Positions 34,187 through 42,329 are shown, counted from the first letter of the stretch. The stretch: DNA of 42,329 nucleotides from Comamonadaceae bacterium (GCA_027485235.1 JAIXRJ010000032.1:1-42329), one strand, 5' to 3'. Numbers and translations: made by a program. Notes: a model not told the origin generated them from the letters alone.

Positions 34187-35364
34187 ACACCGCCGATGTC
34201 AACGCTGAATTAACAGCCGTCTTCACAAATGAAGATCTGCAAAGCTTGCAAGCCACGGTGGAGCGCTTTGCCCAACAAGCCATCGCCCCGCATGTGCCCG
34301 CTTGGGAAGAAGCCGGTCAATTTGACCGGTCGCTTTACACCCAAGCCGCCGAGCTGGGCCTGCTGGGCCTGGGCTACCCCGAACACCTGGGGGGCACGCC
34401 CGCACCCTGGCGTGCGCGCAACCTGCTGTCGCAAACGCTGGCGCGCCACAGCGGCAGCGGCGGCGTGATGGCCAGCCTGTTTTCACACAACATTGGCTTG
34501 CCGCCCGTGATGGCGCATGGCAGCGCCGAGTTGCAAGCCGAAGTGGTGCCGCCCGTGCTGCGCGGCGAGCGCATCGCGGCACTGGCCATCACCGAGCCCG
34601 GCGGCGGCTCGGACGTGGCCAGCCTGCGCACCACCGCCCGCGCCGACGGGGCCGACTATGTGATCGACGGCGAAAAAGTCTTCATCACCTCGGGCCTGCG
34701 CGCCGACTGGATCACCCTGGCCGTGCGCACCGACCCAGCCAGCAAAGGGGCCACCGGTATCTCGATGGTCGTGGTACCCGGCGACACGCCCGGCATCTCG
34801 CGCACACGCCTGCACAAAATGGGCTGGCACAGCTCGGACACGGCGCAGCTGCACTTTGAAGGCGTGCGCGTGCCCCAGCGTTACCGCCTGGGCGAAGAGA
34901 GCGCGGGTTTCAAGATGATCATGGGCAACTTCAACGGCGAGCGACTGGCCATGTCGGCCATGGCACTGGGCTTTGCCCAGGCTTGTTTTGACGAAGCGCT
35001 GGACTGGGCACGCCAGCGCCAGACCTTTGGCGCGGCCCTGATCGAGCGGCAGGCGATTCGCCACAAGTTGATGGACATGCAGATGCGCATCTCGTCCACA
35101 CAAGCCTGGGTCGATGCCGTGACGCAGCAAGCCGATGCAGGCCAAACCGGTGCCGAGTGGGTGGCGCAGGTCTGCTTGCTGAAAAACCACGCCACCCAAA
35201 CCATGCAGTTTTGCGCCGATGCCGCCGTGCAGCTGCTGGGCGGCATGGGCTACATGCGCGGCACCGTGAGCGAGCGGGTGTACCGCGAAGTCAAGGTGAT
35301 GATGATCGGCGGCGGGGCCGAAGAGATCATGAAAGAGCTGGCGGCCAAGCAGCTGGGGATTTGA
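34183..35364 (+). CDS. Acyl-CoA dehydrogenase (third of the operon)
   Basis: A 393-residue acyl-CoA dehydrogenase. FAD/substrate motifs are LAITEPGGGSDVAS and KVFITSG; the apparent catalytic base is Glu253 in NGERLAMS, and the usual MCAD-type site reads GGGAEEIM. It starts by ATGA overlap with the carboxylase alpha gene. In the Pseudomonas atu cluster this place is taken by atuG, an SDR, so this is a difference. It may act on a later or alternative branched intermediate. The gene ends the plus-strand operon; the MFS gene converges after 44 bases. Confidence 0.9.
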   Translation: MNTADVNAELTAVFTNEDLQSLQATVERFAQQAIAPHVPAWEEAGQFDRSLYTQAAELGLLGLGYPEHLGGTPAPWRARNLLSQTLARHSGSGGVMASLFSHNIGLPPVMAHGSAELQAEVVPPVLRGERIAALAITEPGGGSDVASLRTTARADGADYVIDGEKVFITSGLRADWITLAVRTDPASKGATGISMVVVPGDTPGISRTRLHKMGWHSSDTAQLHFEGVRVPQRYRLGEESAGFKMIMGNFNGERLAMSAMALGFAQACFDEALDWARQRQTFGAALIERQAIRHKLMDMQMRISSTQAWVDAVTQQADAGQTGAEWVAQVCLLKNHATQTMQFCADAAVQLLGGMGYMRGTVSERVYREVKVMMIGGGAEEIMKELAAKQLGI

Positions 35365-35408
35365 GGCATGACGCCGATCACGCGCATGGACTAAACCATG
35401 CGTGGAAG

Positions 35409-36635
35409 TCAGGCCGGTCTGGGCTGGCTCGGCGGCAACTCGGCGCGCAGCGCAAAAGCCATTTGCAGCAAGCCCGCCAACAGCCCCACCAGCACGCCCA
35501 CTTGCACCGCCCGGTTGTACGAGCCCATGGCATCGAACACCAAACCGCCCCCCAAGGCCCCCATGAAACTGCCCAGCTGGTGGCTCATGAAAGCGATGCC
35601 GCCGAGCATGGCTTGCCAGCGCAGGCCAAAGGTTTCGCCGATGTAGCCGGTGACCAGAGGGGCCACACCCAGCCACAAAAAGCCCATGATGGCGGCGAAC
35701 ACCAGCGTGTTCTCAGGCGTTGGCACCGACAGGAAATACCAAGCCAAACCGAATGAGCGCAACACATAAATGCCGCCCAACAACAGCAGCTTGTTGTAAC
35801 GCCCACCCGCCCAACCAAAAAACAAGCTGCCCAAGACGTTGAAGCCACCAATCATGCCCAGCGCTTGGGCGCTGAGCATCGGGTCCATGCCGCACAAATC
35901 GAGGTAGGACGGCAAATGCGTGGTCAAAAACACCAACTGCATGCCGCAGACAAAATAGGCCAGCGTCATCACCGCAAAAGGCGGGTGTTTCAAGGCAAAC
36001 CGGGCCATGTCGGGGGCATTGTCTTTTTCCCCCACGGGGGAAGGCGGCGGCGGCAAGGCGTCCACCCGCCCGGCATACCAGGCGGCGGGCAAGATGATCA
36101 GGGCCATGACGACAAAACCACCCACGCCCACGCGCCAACCGTGCGCCTGCGACAACAACTGCCCGATGGGCGCCGCCATCAAAGCACCCAAAGAACCCGC
36201 GGCGGACACGATGCCCAGCACCGTGCTGCGCAAGGCAGGTGACACCGGCCGCGAAGCCACGGCCATCGCGATGGCCGAACCGTTGCAGGCCATGGCCGCG
36301 CCAATGGCCACCCCAGCCCCCAGGATCACACCCAACAGGCCTTGTGCCAGGCACAGCAAAGTCATGCCCAAGATGTAGAGCACCGCACCCGTCATCATGA
36401 GGGGCCGATAACCGATGCGCACGGCCAAAGCCCCGGCAAAGGGCTGCAAAAACCCCCAGGCCAGGTTTTGCACCGCAATGGCCAGCGTGAACTGAGACAC
36501 CGAAATACCGATGTCTTGGGTCAAGGCTGGCATGAACACACCCAGGCTTTGCCGCAAGCCCATGCTGACCGACAACATCAGCGCAGCGCCGATCAAAATG
36601 GGCAAGCCCGGGCGCAGTGCGGTCAAGAGGTTCAT
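35409..36635 (-). CDS. Major facilitator superfamily transporter
   Basis: A 408-residue transporter with about twelve membrane segments in two sets of six. The N terminus LPILIGAALMLSVSMGLRQSLGVFMPAL and the second-half segments (FNVLGSLFFGWAGGRYNKLLLLGG region) are typical. The hydrophilic centre has VDALPPPPSP. The chain ends QPRPA. It is divergent from the LysR gene, with 190 bases between. Members of this group (OFA/anion-type) move organic acids, so uptake of a pathway acid is a plausible but unproven link to the adjacent catabolic operon. Confidence 0.88.
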   Translation of the reverse strand: MNLLTALRPGLPILIGAALMLSVSMGLRQSLGVFMPALTQDIGISVSQFTLAIAVQNLAWGFLQPFAGALAVRIGYRPLMMTGAVLYILGMTLLCLAQGLLGVILGAGVAIGAAMACNGSAIAMAVASRPVSPALRSTVLGIVSAAGSLGALMAAPIGQLLSQAHGWRVGVGGFVVMALIILPAAWYAGRVDALPPPPSPVGEKDNAPDMARFALKHPPFAVMTLAYFVCGMQLVFLTTHLPSYLDLCGMDPMLSAQALGMIGGFNVLGSLFFGWAGGRYNKLLLLGGIYVLRSFGLAWYFLSVPTPENTLVFAAIMGFLWLGVAPLVTGYIGETFGLRWQAMLGGIAFMSHQLGSFMGALGGGLVFDAMGSYNRAVQVGVLVGLLAGLLQMAFALRAELPPSQPRPA

Positions 36636-36825
36636 GGTGTGCTTCGGTTGTGCTGGTCAGACTTTAAACACGCCCACCCCATTGCGCTGGCTTTTGCGCG
36701 ACAGGCCACACGCAGCGCTGACCAGGGCTGCCTGCTGTGAAGGTCAGATCTGGCATGACTTCAAGCATTCAATTCACCCCGAAAAAGAAGATAATCGTCA
36801 ATCCATCCTCCTGGAAATTCTGACC

Positions 36826-37719
36826 ATGCGCACCACCTTCAACTACAAGCACTTGTATTACTTTTGGGTCGTGGCCAAGGAGGGTGGCATCACCCGGGCG
36901 GCCGACAAGCTCGACATGGCGGTGCAAACCGTGAGCGCCCAGGTGCGGGAACTGGAGCGGTCCCTGGGCTACGCCTTGCTCAAACCCGCCGGACGCGGTC
37001 TGGTGCTGACCGATGCCGGGCTGGCGGCCATGCAACAAGCCGACCAGATTTTTCAGTTGGGCGAAAACCTTCCCGCGATGGTGCGCGACGCGGTGAGCTC
37101 ACCCACCGTACGGCTGGCTGCAGGCATCTCGGACGGCTTGCCCAAACTGGTGGTGCGCCGCCTGATGCAGCCCGTGATGGGCGAGCCGCATCTGCGCTTG
37201 CTGTGCCACGAGGGTGAATTCGACGAGCTGCTCGGCGATCTGGCGCTGCACCGCTTGGACGTGGTGCTGTCCGACCGGCCCGCGCCTGGCAACGCCAACA
37301 TCAAGCTCTACAACCACGCGCTGGGCACGTCCCCAGTCTCATGGTACGGGACGGCAGCGCTGGTCAAGTCGGCCCAAAAGAGTTTCCCGGCCAGCCTGGC
37401 CGAGGTGCCGGTGCTGCTGCCCACCGGCCATACCGCCGTGCGCACCCGACTGGACCACTGGTTTGAACAGCGCGGCATCCGCCCGCGCATCGTGGGCGAG
37501 TTCGAAGACAGCGCCTTGCTCAAGACCTTTGGCGAAAGTGGCATGGGCGTTTTTCCGGCTGCTGATTGGGTGCACGACGAGCTGCTCGCGCACAAGGACG
37601 TGCAGCGGCTGGGGCCCTGCGACGGTGTGAAGGAAAACTTTTTCGCGATCGGCACCGAAAAGAAAGTGCAGCACCCGCTGGTACAGCGGCTCTTGCAGGC
37701 CAGCGAGGCGGCCGCTTGA
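36826..37719 (+). CDS. nhaR: LysR-family regulator, NhaR type
   Basis: A 297-residue LysR protein. The N terminus reads FNYKHLYYFWVVAKEGGITRAADKLDMAVQTVSAQVRELE (region about 5-45), and the phrase YKHLYYFW with KPAGRGLVLTDAG is characteristic of NhaR, the sodium/proton-responsive activator. The C-terminal co-inducer domain spans about 95-290. The ATG at 36826 opens the domain; upstream in-frame codons extend unreasonably. It is divergent from the MFS gene and convergent with the TerC-family gene, so the regulated target is uncertain. No nhaA antiporter is in the window. Confidence 0.87.
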   Translation: MRTTFNYKHLYYFWVVAKEGGITRAADKLDMAVQTVSAQVRELERSLGYALLKPAGRGLVLTDAGLAAMQQADQIFQLGENLPAMVRDAVSSPTVRLAAGISDGLPKLVVRRLMQPVMGEPHLRLLCHEGEFDELLGDLALHRLDVVLSDRPAPGNANIKLYNHALGTSPVSWYGTAALVKSAQKSFPASLAEVPVLLPTGHTAVRTRLDHWFEQRGIRPRIVGEFEDSALLKTFGESGMGVFPAADWVHDELLAHKDVQRLGPCDGVKENFFAIGTEKKVQHPLVQRLLQASEAAA

Positions 37720-37769
37720 AAAACCGCAGGCTCTGGCGCTGAAGTTTCAGTTGCGGCGGCTTTCAAAGT

Positions 37770-37800
37770 AAAAAAGTCCCCAAGGATTGTGGCCTTGGAG
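37770..37800 (-). terminator. Terminator of the TerC-family gene
   Basis: On the minus strand CTCCAAGG (37800-37793) pairs with CCTTGGGG (37785-37778), with one G-T pair and a seven-base loop, and is followed by ACTTTTTT. On the plus strand it is followed by GCTTTTC, so it may also end the LysR transcript. Confidence 0.65.
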
Positions 37801-37821
37801 GCTTTTCAAGAAAGCAGCGCG

Positions 37822-38769
37822 TCAGGCTTTGGCCGAGCGCACACTCAGCAGCATGGTGGCCGCCAAGATGCCAACCACCACACCCAGCGAGATGCCCACC
37901 GGGATCTTGAAGACATCGATCAAACACATCTTGGTGCCGATGAACACCAGGATGACCGCCAAACCATAGTTGAGCAGGTGGAACTTGTTGGCCACCGACG
38001 CCAGCAAGAAGTACATGGCCCGCAAACCCAGGATCGCGAACACGTTGCTGGTCAGCACAATGAAGGGGTCCGAGGTGATCGCGAAAATCGCCGGGATCGA
38101 ATCCACCGCAAAGATCACATCGGTCAAGGCGATCAGGCAGATCACCATGAACAAGGGGGTGGCGATCTTTTTGCCGTTTTCCACCGTCCAGAATTTTTCA
38201 CCATCGTAGTTTTTGCTGACGGGCAACAGTTTGCGCAGCAGCTTGAGCGCTGGGTTGTCGTCCAGATCAGGCTCTTTGCCTGCAGCCCACCACATCTTCA
38301 CCCCCGTCAGAATCAAGAAGGCACCGAACACATAGAGCACCCAATGGAACTCGGCCAGCAACCAGCCACCCACCAGAATCATCAAGGTGCGCAAAACAAT
38401 GGCCCCGATGATGCCGATCATCAGCACACGCTTTTGGAACTGGGTCGGGACGGCGAAGTAGGTGAAGATCATGAGGAAGACAAAGATGTTGTCCACCGCG
38501 AGTGATTTCTCAATCAGGTAACCCGTCAGAAATTCCAGCGACTTGGTGTTCGCCAACTCCACCGAACCGGTGGTGTCCTTGATGGCCCACCAGAACAAAC
38601 CGTTGAACAGAAAGCTCAGCGCAATCCAGATCAGCGACCAGTTGAGCGCCTCCTTGACACCGATGTCATGGGCCCCCTGCTTTTGGAGCACCACAAAATC
38701 CACAAACAGCGAGACCAAAACGATGGCCACAAAAGTGGCCCACAACCAAAGGGGGGCAACGGTTTCCAT
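37822..38769 (-). CDS. TerC-family integral membrane protein
   Basis: A 315-residue membrane protein of the TerC/Alx family. The start has the typical TVAPLWLWATFVAIVLVSL segment (region only) and FVVLQKQGAHDI; the conserved TM segments include KSLAVDNIFVFLMIFTYFAVP and VIFAVDSIPAIFAIT with the acidic AVDN/AVDS motifs that bind metal in the family. E. coli Alx exports manganese and is controlled by a manganese- and pH-responsive leader. I do not see that riboswitch here, but the leader has a different possible RBS-masking stem. It ends at a terminator and diverges from no gene. Confidence 0.9.
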   Translation of the reverse strand: METVAPLWLWATFVAIVLVSLFVDFVVLQKQGAHDIGVKEALNWSLIWIALSFLFNGLFWWAIKDTTGSVELANTKSLEFLTGYLIEKSLAVDNIFVFLMIFTYFAVPTQFQKRVLMIGIIGAIVLRTLMILVGGWLLAEFHWVLYVFGAFLILTGVKMWWAAGKEPDLDDNPALKLLRKLLPVSKNYDGEKFWTVENGKKIATPLFMVICLIALTDVIFAVDSIPAIFAITSDPFIVLTSNVFAILGLRAMYFLLASVANKFHLLNYGLAVILVFIGTKMCLIDVFKIPVGISLGVVVGILAATMLLSVRSAKA

Positions 38770-38773
38770 AAAG

Positions 38774-38846
38774 ACCTTTCAAATCCGATAAGACTTATTC
38801 AAAGCGGCGGGTCGACACGCATGTCAACAACCATCTGTTGAAAGGT
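38774..38846 (-). promoter_or_regulatory. Possible RBS-masking leader of the TerC-family gene
   Basis: On the minus strand the Shine-Dalgarno region TTGAAAGGT (38782-38774) lies five bases before the ATG. It is perfectly complementary to ACCTTTCAA further upstream (38846-38838). A competing pairing is also available: GACTTCAAA can pair with TTTGAATAAGTC (near 38803-38792). The two could form alternative structures that close or open the RBS, if the transcript starts upstream of 38846. A TTGACA at 38827-38822 without a good -10 leaves the start site open. Confidence 0.35.
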
Positions 38847-38958
38847 TTGAAGTCTAGGGTAAAAGGCGCAATTTTTTGCTGAGTTATTTGCCTTTTTTGT
38901 TCGTAAAAAATAGAGTGTTTGACTGAAATAATCTGTTCCAAAAGTTCTTTGACACCCA

Positions 38959-38983
38959 AAAAAAACCGCCAGACCCTGGCGGG
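38959..38983 (-). terminator. Intrinsic terminator of the binding-protein gene
   Basis: On the minus strand CCGCCAG (38983-38977), loop GGT, CTGGCGG (38973-38967) is followed immediately by eight or more T residues. It lies 39 bases beyond the stop of the binding-protein gene. Confidence 0.88.
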
Positions 38984-39021
38984 CACTGGCGGTTGCTTGG
39001 ATGCAGCAGGCGCTGCAGGCT

Positions 39022-40191
39022 TTACTTTTTGTCGCTGAAATAGGCCGAGGTCACTTTCCAGCGGCCGTCGGTGATTTGCGACATGCGCGAGGCGTTGCTG
39101 CCCAATCGCTTGGTGGCGGTGAAGGTCATCTCGCCAGTGCCGAAGATATCGGGTGGGATCACCATGGTGTCCATGGCTTTGATGATACTCTCGGTGGTCA
39201 CGTTGGCGCCAGATTTTTCCACCGCGCGCAAGAACGCGTCAATGGCGTTGTAACCGTAGACCGAGAACACGGTCGGGTCTTCGTTGAACTTGGTCTTGTA
39301 TTTGTTGGCCCAGAAACGGATGGGCTGTGCGGCCTCGTCCAGATAGGGGTGCTGGGTTGACATGGTGGAATAAAAGCCATTCATGGCGGGGCCACCCAAC
39401 TTGTGGATCAAGTCGGTGTACGACGCGCTCGAACCCAGGAAGGTGGGGTTGAAGCCCAGGCGACGCGCTGTGGCGATGCCGCCAATGGTTTCGCGGATGA
39501 TGGTGCCCATGACCACGAAGTCGCACTTGGACGAGGCCAGTTTTTGCATCTGCGATGCAAAATCGGTCGCGCCACGCTTGTAGGTGGTGACTTCAGCAAA
39601 CTGCATGCCCATGCTTTTCAGGCCTTCTTCGGCACCGCGGAACACTTCCAGACCAAATTCATCGTCCTGGTGCATCGCACAGATTTGCTTGGCGTTCTTT
39701 TCTTTCACCAAGATCGGCACACCCAAACGCATCTGGTCGTAGTAGGTTGCGGCAAACGAGTACTTGAGCTTGTGGAAGGGCTCGTACATTTCACGCGCAG
39801 CCGTGACCGGGAAGAAGTTGATCACGTTCTTCTGGAACTGCACCGGCATGGCGGCCATGTTTTGCGCCGTGCCGATGTGGCCAATCATGGCGAAGATCTT
39901 GTCCTGGTTGACCAGCTTTTGCGCGGCCAGAACGGCGCGGCGTGGGTCATAGGCCGAGTCTTCGACCAGCAGCTTGAACTTGCGGCCATTGATGCCGCCT
40001 TGCTCATTGGCTTCGTCCACGCGCAGCATCATGCCCAAGCGCACTTGCTTGCCAAAGCCGGCCAGTGGGCCGGACAAGTCCTGGATGGAGCCGAGCGTGA
40101 TTTCGTTTTTGGACACGCCTTGCGTCTGGGCCATGGCCGCGCCAGCGGTCAGGGCCATCGCAGCAGCGACGAGGCTGAGTTTGAGTTTCAT
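39022..40191 (-). CDS. Branched-chain amino-acid-type ABC substrate-binding protein
   Basis: A 389-residue periplasmic binding protein of the LivK type. The signal peptide is MKLKLSLVAAAMALTAGAAMAQ with cleavage after AMA. The mature chain shows EITLGSIQDLSGPLAG, VDEANEQGGINGRKFKLLVEDSAYDP (region only) and VFSVYGYNAIDAFLRAVE. The ATG at 40191 has GGAGAC upstream; the longer frame to 40257 lacks signal character. It is 62 bases after the acyl-CoA ligase gene. Such clusters import aromatic or branched acids as often as amino acids, so the ligand is left open. A strong terminator follows. Confidence 0.93.
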   Translation of the reverse strand: MKLKLSLVAAAMALTAGAAMAQTQGVSKNEITLGSIQDLSGPLAGFGKQVRLGMMLRVDEANEQGGINGRKFKLLVEDSAYDPRRAVLAAQKLVNQDKIFAMIGHIGTAQNMAAMPVQFQKNVINFFPVTAAREMYEPFHKLKYSFAATYYDQMRLGVPILVKEKNAKQICAMHQDDEFGLEVFRGAEEGLKSMGMQFAEVTTYKRGATDFASQMQKLASSKCDFVVMGTIIRETIGGIATARRLGFNPTFLGSSASYTDLIHKLGGPAMNGFYSTMSTQHPYLDEAAQPIRFWANKYKTKFNEDPTVFSVYGYNAIDAFLRAVEKSGANVTTESIIKAMDTMVIPPDIFGTGEMTFTATKRLGSNASRMSQITDGRWKVTSAYFSDKK

Positions 40192-40253
40192 GGTGCAGGT
40201 CTCCGGTTGTGGTGAGGGTGGTGGTGATGAGGATGGTTGTACTGGACATCGAA

Positions 40254-42110
40254 TCAACGGTACATCGCTTCGATCTGGAGCGTGTATTTTTTCTCGACCA
40301 ATTTGCGCTTGAGCTTCATGGTGGGGGTCAGTTCTTCGTCTTCGGCGCTCAGTTGCGTATCGAGCAACCAGAATTTCTTGATCTGCTCGACACGGGCAAA
40401 CTTCTTGTTGACACGGTCCACTTCGGCCTGGATCAGTTCCTGCACCTCGGCACTGTGCGTCAAGCTGGCGTAGTTGGAGAAAGGCACATCGTTGTCCTGT
40501 GCGTATTTCTCCACGTTTTCTTGGTCAATCATGATGATCACCGTCAAATAAGGACGCTTGTCGCCGATGACCACCGCATCGGTGACGTAGGGCGAGAATT
40601 TCAATTCGTTTTCCAATTCGCTCGGCGTGATATTTTTGCCACCAGCCGTGATGATGATGTCTTTCATGCGATCGGTGATGCGGAAAAACCCTTCCTCGTC
40701 CACCACACCCACGTCGCCCGTGTGCAGCCAGCCATCGGCATCGATGGTCTCGGCGGTTTTTTCGGGCAGGTTCAGGTAACCCATGAACACATTCGGGCCG
40801 CGCACCAAAATCTCGCCCGTCACAGGGTCCAGACGCATCTCGTTGTACTCGGCCGCCGGGCCAATGGAGCCGGGCTTGATGCGGTCGGCAGGCACGCCCG
40901 TCGAGGCACCGCAGGTCTCGGTCATGCCCCAGACCTCCAGCATGGGCAAGCCCAGCGCCAAATACCAACGCACCAAATCTGGGGAAATGGGGGCCGCACC
41001 CGTGACCAAAAAGCGCGCGCGGTGGATGCCGATCATCTTGCGCACATTGTTCAACGCCAACAAGCGGGCCACATGAAAGCTGAGCTTCAGGCTGCTGGGC
41101 ACCGGCTTGTGCGCCAGCACCAGGTCGGCCACCCGATGGCCCACGCCAATCGCCCAGCCGTATGTGGCTTGCTGCAGGCCACCGGCTTCCTTGAGCGCGA
41201 TCATCACGCCCGAGTAAAATTTTTCCCACACACGGGGCACCGCGGTGAACACGGTGGGTGCGATTTCACGCACGTTTTCCGGCACGGTTTCGGGGTTCTC
41301 GACAAAGTTGAGTTTGGCCCCGGTGTACATCGAAAAATACTCACCCCCCATGCGCTCGGCGATGTGGCACAGCGGCAAAAAGCACATGCACTCGTCGCGC
41401 TCGTCGCGGGCTATCAAGGTGTTGTAGCCGCGCACGGTGTAGACCAGACCGTGGTGGCTGTGCATGCCGCCTTTGGGCTTGCCGGTGGTGCCCGAGGTAT
41501 AGACCAAAATGGCCAGCTCTTCGGGCTTGCAGGCTGCGCTGCGCTGCATGAGCATGTCAGGGTGGCTTTGGGCGTGTTCGCGGCCCAGGGCTTGCAGCTG
41601 CTTCAGGCTGATGACCTGCGGGTCATGGAAGTCGCGCAGACCCTCCATGTCGAACACCACGATCTTTTGCAACAAGGTCAAGGTGTCGCGCACGGCCAGG
41701 GCCTTGTCGAGCTGCTCGTCGTCTTCGACAAACAGCACGCGGGTGCTGGAGTCTTCGCACAGGTAATGCACTTGCTCGGCCGCGTCGGTCGGGTAGATGC
41801 CGTTGGACACGCCACCGGCGCTCAACACGGCCAAGTCGCACAGCACCCACTCGATGTTGGTGTTGGCCAGGATGGAGGCGGTGTGCCGGGCTTCAAAGCC
41901 CAGGGCCATCAGGCCGTGGCCGATTTCGCGCACGGCCTGGGCGGTTTCGTTCCAGGTCCAGCTGCGCCAGATGCCCAAGTCTTTTTGGCGCATCCAGACA
42001 TTGGGGCCGCGCGCAGCGACCGCGTTCCAGAAAATGGCGGGGATGGTCTCGCCCGCCATGACGACGTTTTTTTGCGGCGCAATGCCGGAGGTGTCCCAGA
42101 GTTGGCTCAT
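40254..42110 (-). CDS. AMP-dependent acyl-CoA synthetase (ligase)
   Basis: A 618-residue adenylate-forming enzyme that activates a carboxylic acid with ATP and CoA. The P-loop is ILVYTSGTTGKPKGGMHSHHG and later motifs include VTGAAPISPDLV, GWLHTGDVGVVDEEGFFRITDRMKDII (region only) and GGKNITPSELEN. The C-terminal catalytic Lys lies in PTMKLKRK. Size and sequence fit long-chain-fatty-acyl-CoA ligases, but in the middle of a Liv-type import cluster an imported aromatic or branched acid is just as likely. It starts three bases after the LivF stop and precedes the binding-protein gene. Confidence 0.9.
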   Translation of the reverse strand: MSQLWDTSGIAPQKNVVMAGETIPAIFWNAVAARGPNVWMRQKDLGIWRSWTWNETAQAVREIGHGLMALGFEARHTASILANTNIEWVLCDLAVLSAGGVSNGIYPTDAAEQVHYLCEDSSTRVLFVEDDEQLDKALAVRDTLTLLQKIVVFDMEGLRDFHDPQVISLKQLQALGREHAQSHPDMLMQRSAACKPEELAILVYTSGTTGKPKGGMHSHHGLVYTVRGYNTLIARDERDECMCFLPLCHIAERMGGEYFSMYTGAKLNFVENPETVPENVREIAPTVFTAVPRVWEKFYSGVMIALKEAGGLQQATYGWAIGVGHRVADLVLAHKPVPSSLKLSFHVARLLALNNVRKMIGIHRARFLVTGAAPISPDLVRWYLALGLPMLEVWGMTETCGASTGVPADRIKPGSIGPAAEYNEMRLDPVTGEILVRGPNVFMGYLNLPEKTAETIDADGWLHTGDVGVVDEEGFFRITDRMKDIIITAGGKNITPSELENELKFSPYVTDAVVIGDKRPYLTVIIMIDQENVEKYAQDNDVPFSNYASLTHSAEVQELIQAEVDRVNKKFARVEQIKKFWLLDTQLSAEDEELTPTMKLKRKLVEKKYTLQIEAMYR

Positions 42111-42113
42111 GTT

Positions 42114-42329
42114 TTATCTCCAGGTTTTCTTCTTTTTCCAACGGCGGTCGGCGCGCACGCCCTCTTCTTTGAGCCCTAAGTAGAACTCCTTGATGTCCTC
42201 TTTTTCACGCAAGCGGGCGCAGGTGTCTTCCATCACGATGCGGCCGTTTTCCAGCACATAACCGTAGTCCGAGGCGTTGAGCGCCATGTTGGCGTTTTGC
42301 TCGACCAGCAAGATGGTGGTGCCGCGCTC
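42114..42329 (-). CDS. livF: Branched-chain-type ABC transporter ATPase (LivF), cut by window edge
   Basis: Only the last 71 residues are present. The reading frame is open through the end of the window and begins ERGTTILLVEQNANMALNASD, the H-loop and following part of LivF. It continues DYGYVLENGRIVMEDTCARL and ends with an extra basic tail (RADRRWKKKKTWR). The Walker A, signature and Walker B motifs lie beyond 42329. It is upstream of the ligase gene by three bases. The remaining permease and LivG genes should follow to the right. Confidence 0.85.
   Translation of the reverse strand, partial: ERGTTILLVEQNANMALNASDYGYVLENGRIVMEDTCARLREKEDIKEFYLGLKEEGVRADRRWKKKKTWR

Noticed and set aside
38770..38995. 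yybP-ykoY manganese riboswitch before the TerC gene
   Set aside because: I cannot find its conserved core in the leader on either strand; only the RBS-complement stem is left as a candidate.
1..42329. CRISPR array, prophage, transposase, tRNA or rRNA
   Set aside because: No regularly spaced repeats, integrase, capsid-like or transposase ORF was found and no tRNA cloverleaf was noticed by eye. Weak tRNA-like folds could be missed without a scan.

Overview
The window is a GC-rich stretch of bacterial chromosome, packed with genes on both strands. Gene content, codon use and the style of the proteins suggest a betaproteobacterium of the order Burkholderiales, most likely a Comamonadaceae member of the Limnohabitans/Rhodoferax kind. 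That placement is an inference from the proteins, since no rRNA gene is present. I see no tRNA, rRNA, insertion sequence, prophage or CRISPR array.

Layout. Positions 1-3347 hold REP-like repeats and a three-gene MacAB/Lol-like ABC efflux operon on the minus strand. Positions 3468-7283 hold purT and galE (plus) and the nucleotide-sugar genes rfbC and rfbA (minus). Positions 7284-8126 have no convincing gene but contain a REP pair, a near-consensus promoter and a structured, U-rich leader ahead of a small RRM RNA-binding protein gene. Next come an MsbA-like exporter, a quinone-oxidoreductase-like gene, a DUF2237 gene and an Rrf2 regulator that has no cysteine. Positions 12678-16177 form a light-related cassette: an unknown membrane-anchored protein, a divergent photolyase/cryptochrome homologue that lacks the CPD-repair residues, and a cryptochrome DASH. 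After a DMT permease and a small secreted protein with C-x10-C repeats comes a redox/repair block on the minus strand (msrB, msrA, then an OsmC-YcaO fusion behind a terminator-like hairpin), followed by a RelE/ParD-type toxin-antitoxin pair.

Positions 22344-35364 are a catabolic island. A fadB/fadA-type beta-oxidation pair (minus) diverges from an eight-gene plus-strand run: acyl-CoA dehydrogenase, TetR regulator, SDR, carboxyltransferase, acyl-CoA dehydrogenase, enoyl-CoA hydratase, biotin carboxylase, acyl-CoA dehydrogenase. The order from SDR to biotin carboxylase equals atuB-C-D-E-F of the acyclic terpene (citronellol/geraniol) pathway of Pseudomonas. The carboxyltransferase carries glycine where methylcrotonyl-CoA carboxylase has a size-limiting phenylalanine. 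The likely role is degradation of branched, terpenoid-like acyl-CoAs, with fadAB finishing the chain. HMG-CoA lyase and atuA/G/H are not in the window.

The right end has an MFS transporter, an NhaR-like LysR regulator, a TerC-family membrane protein with a possible RBS-masking leader, and the start of a branched-chain-type ABC uptake cluster (binding protein, acyl-CoA ligase, and a LivF ATPase cut by the window edge).
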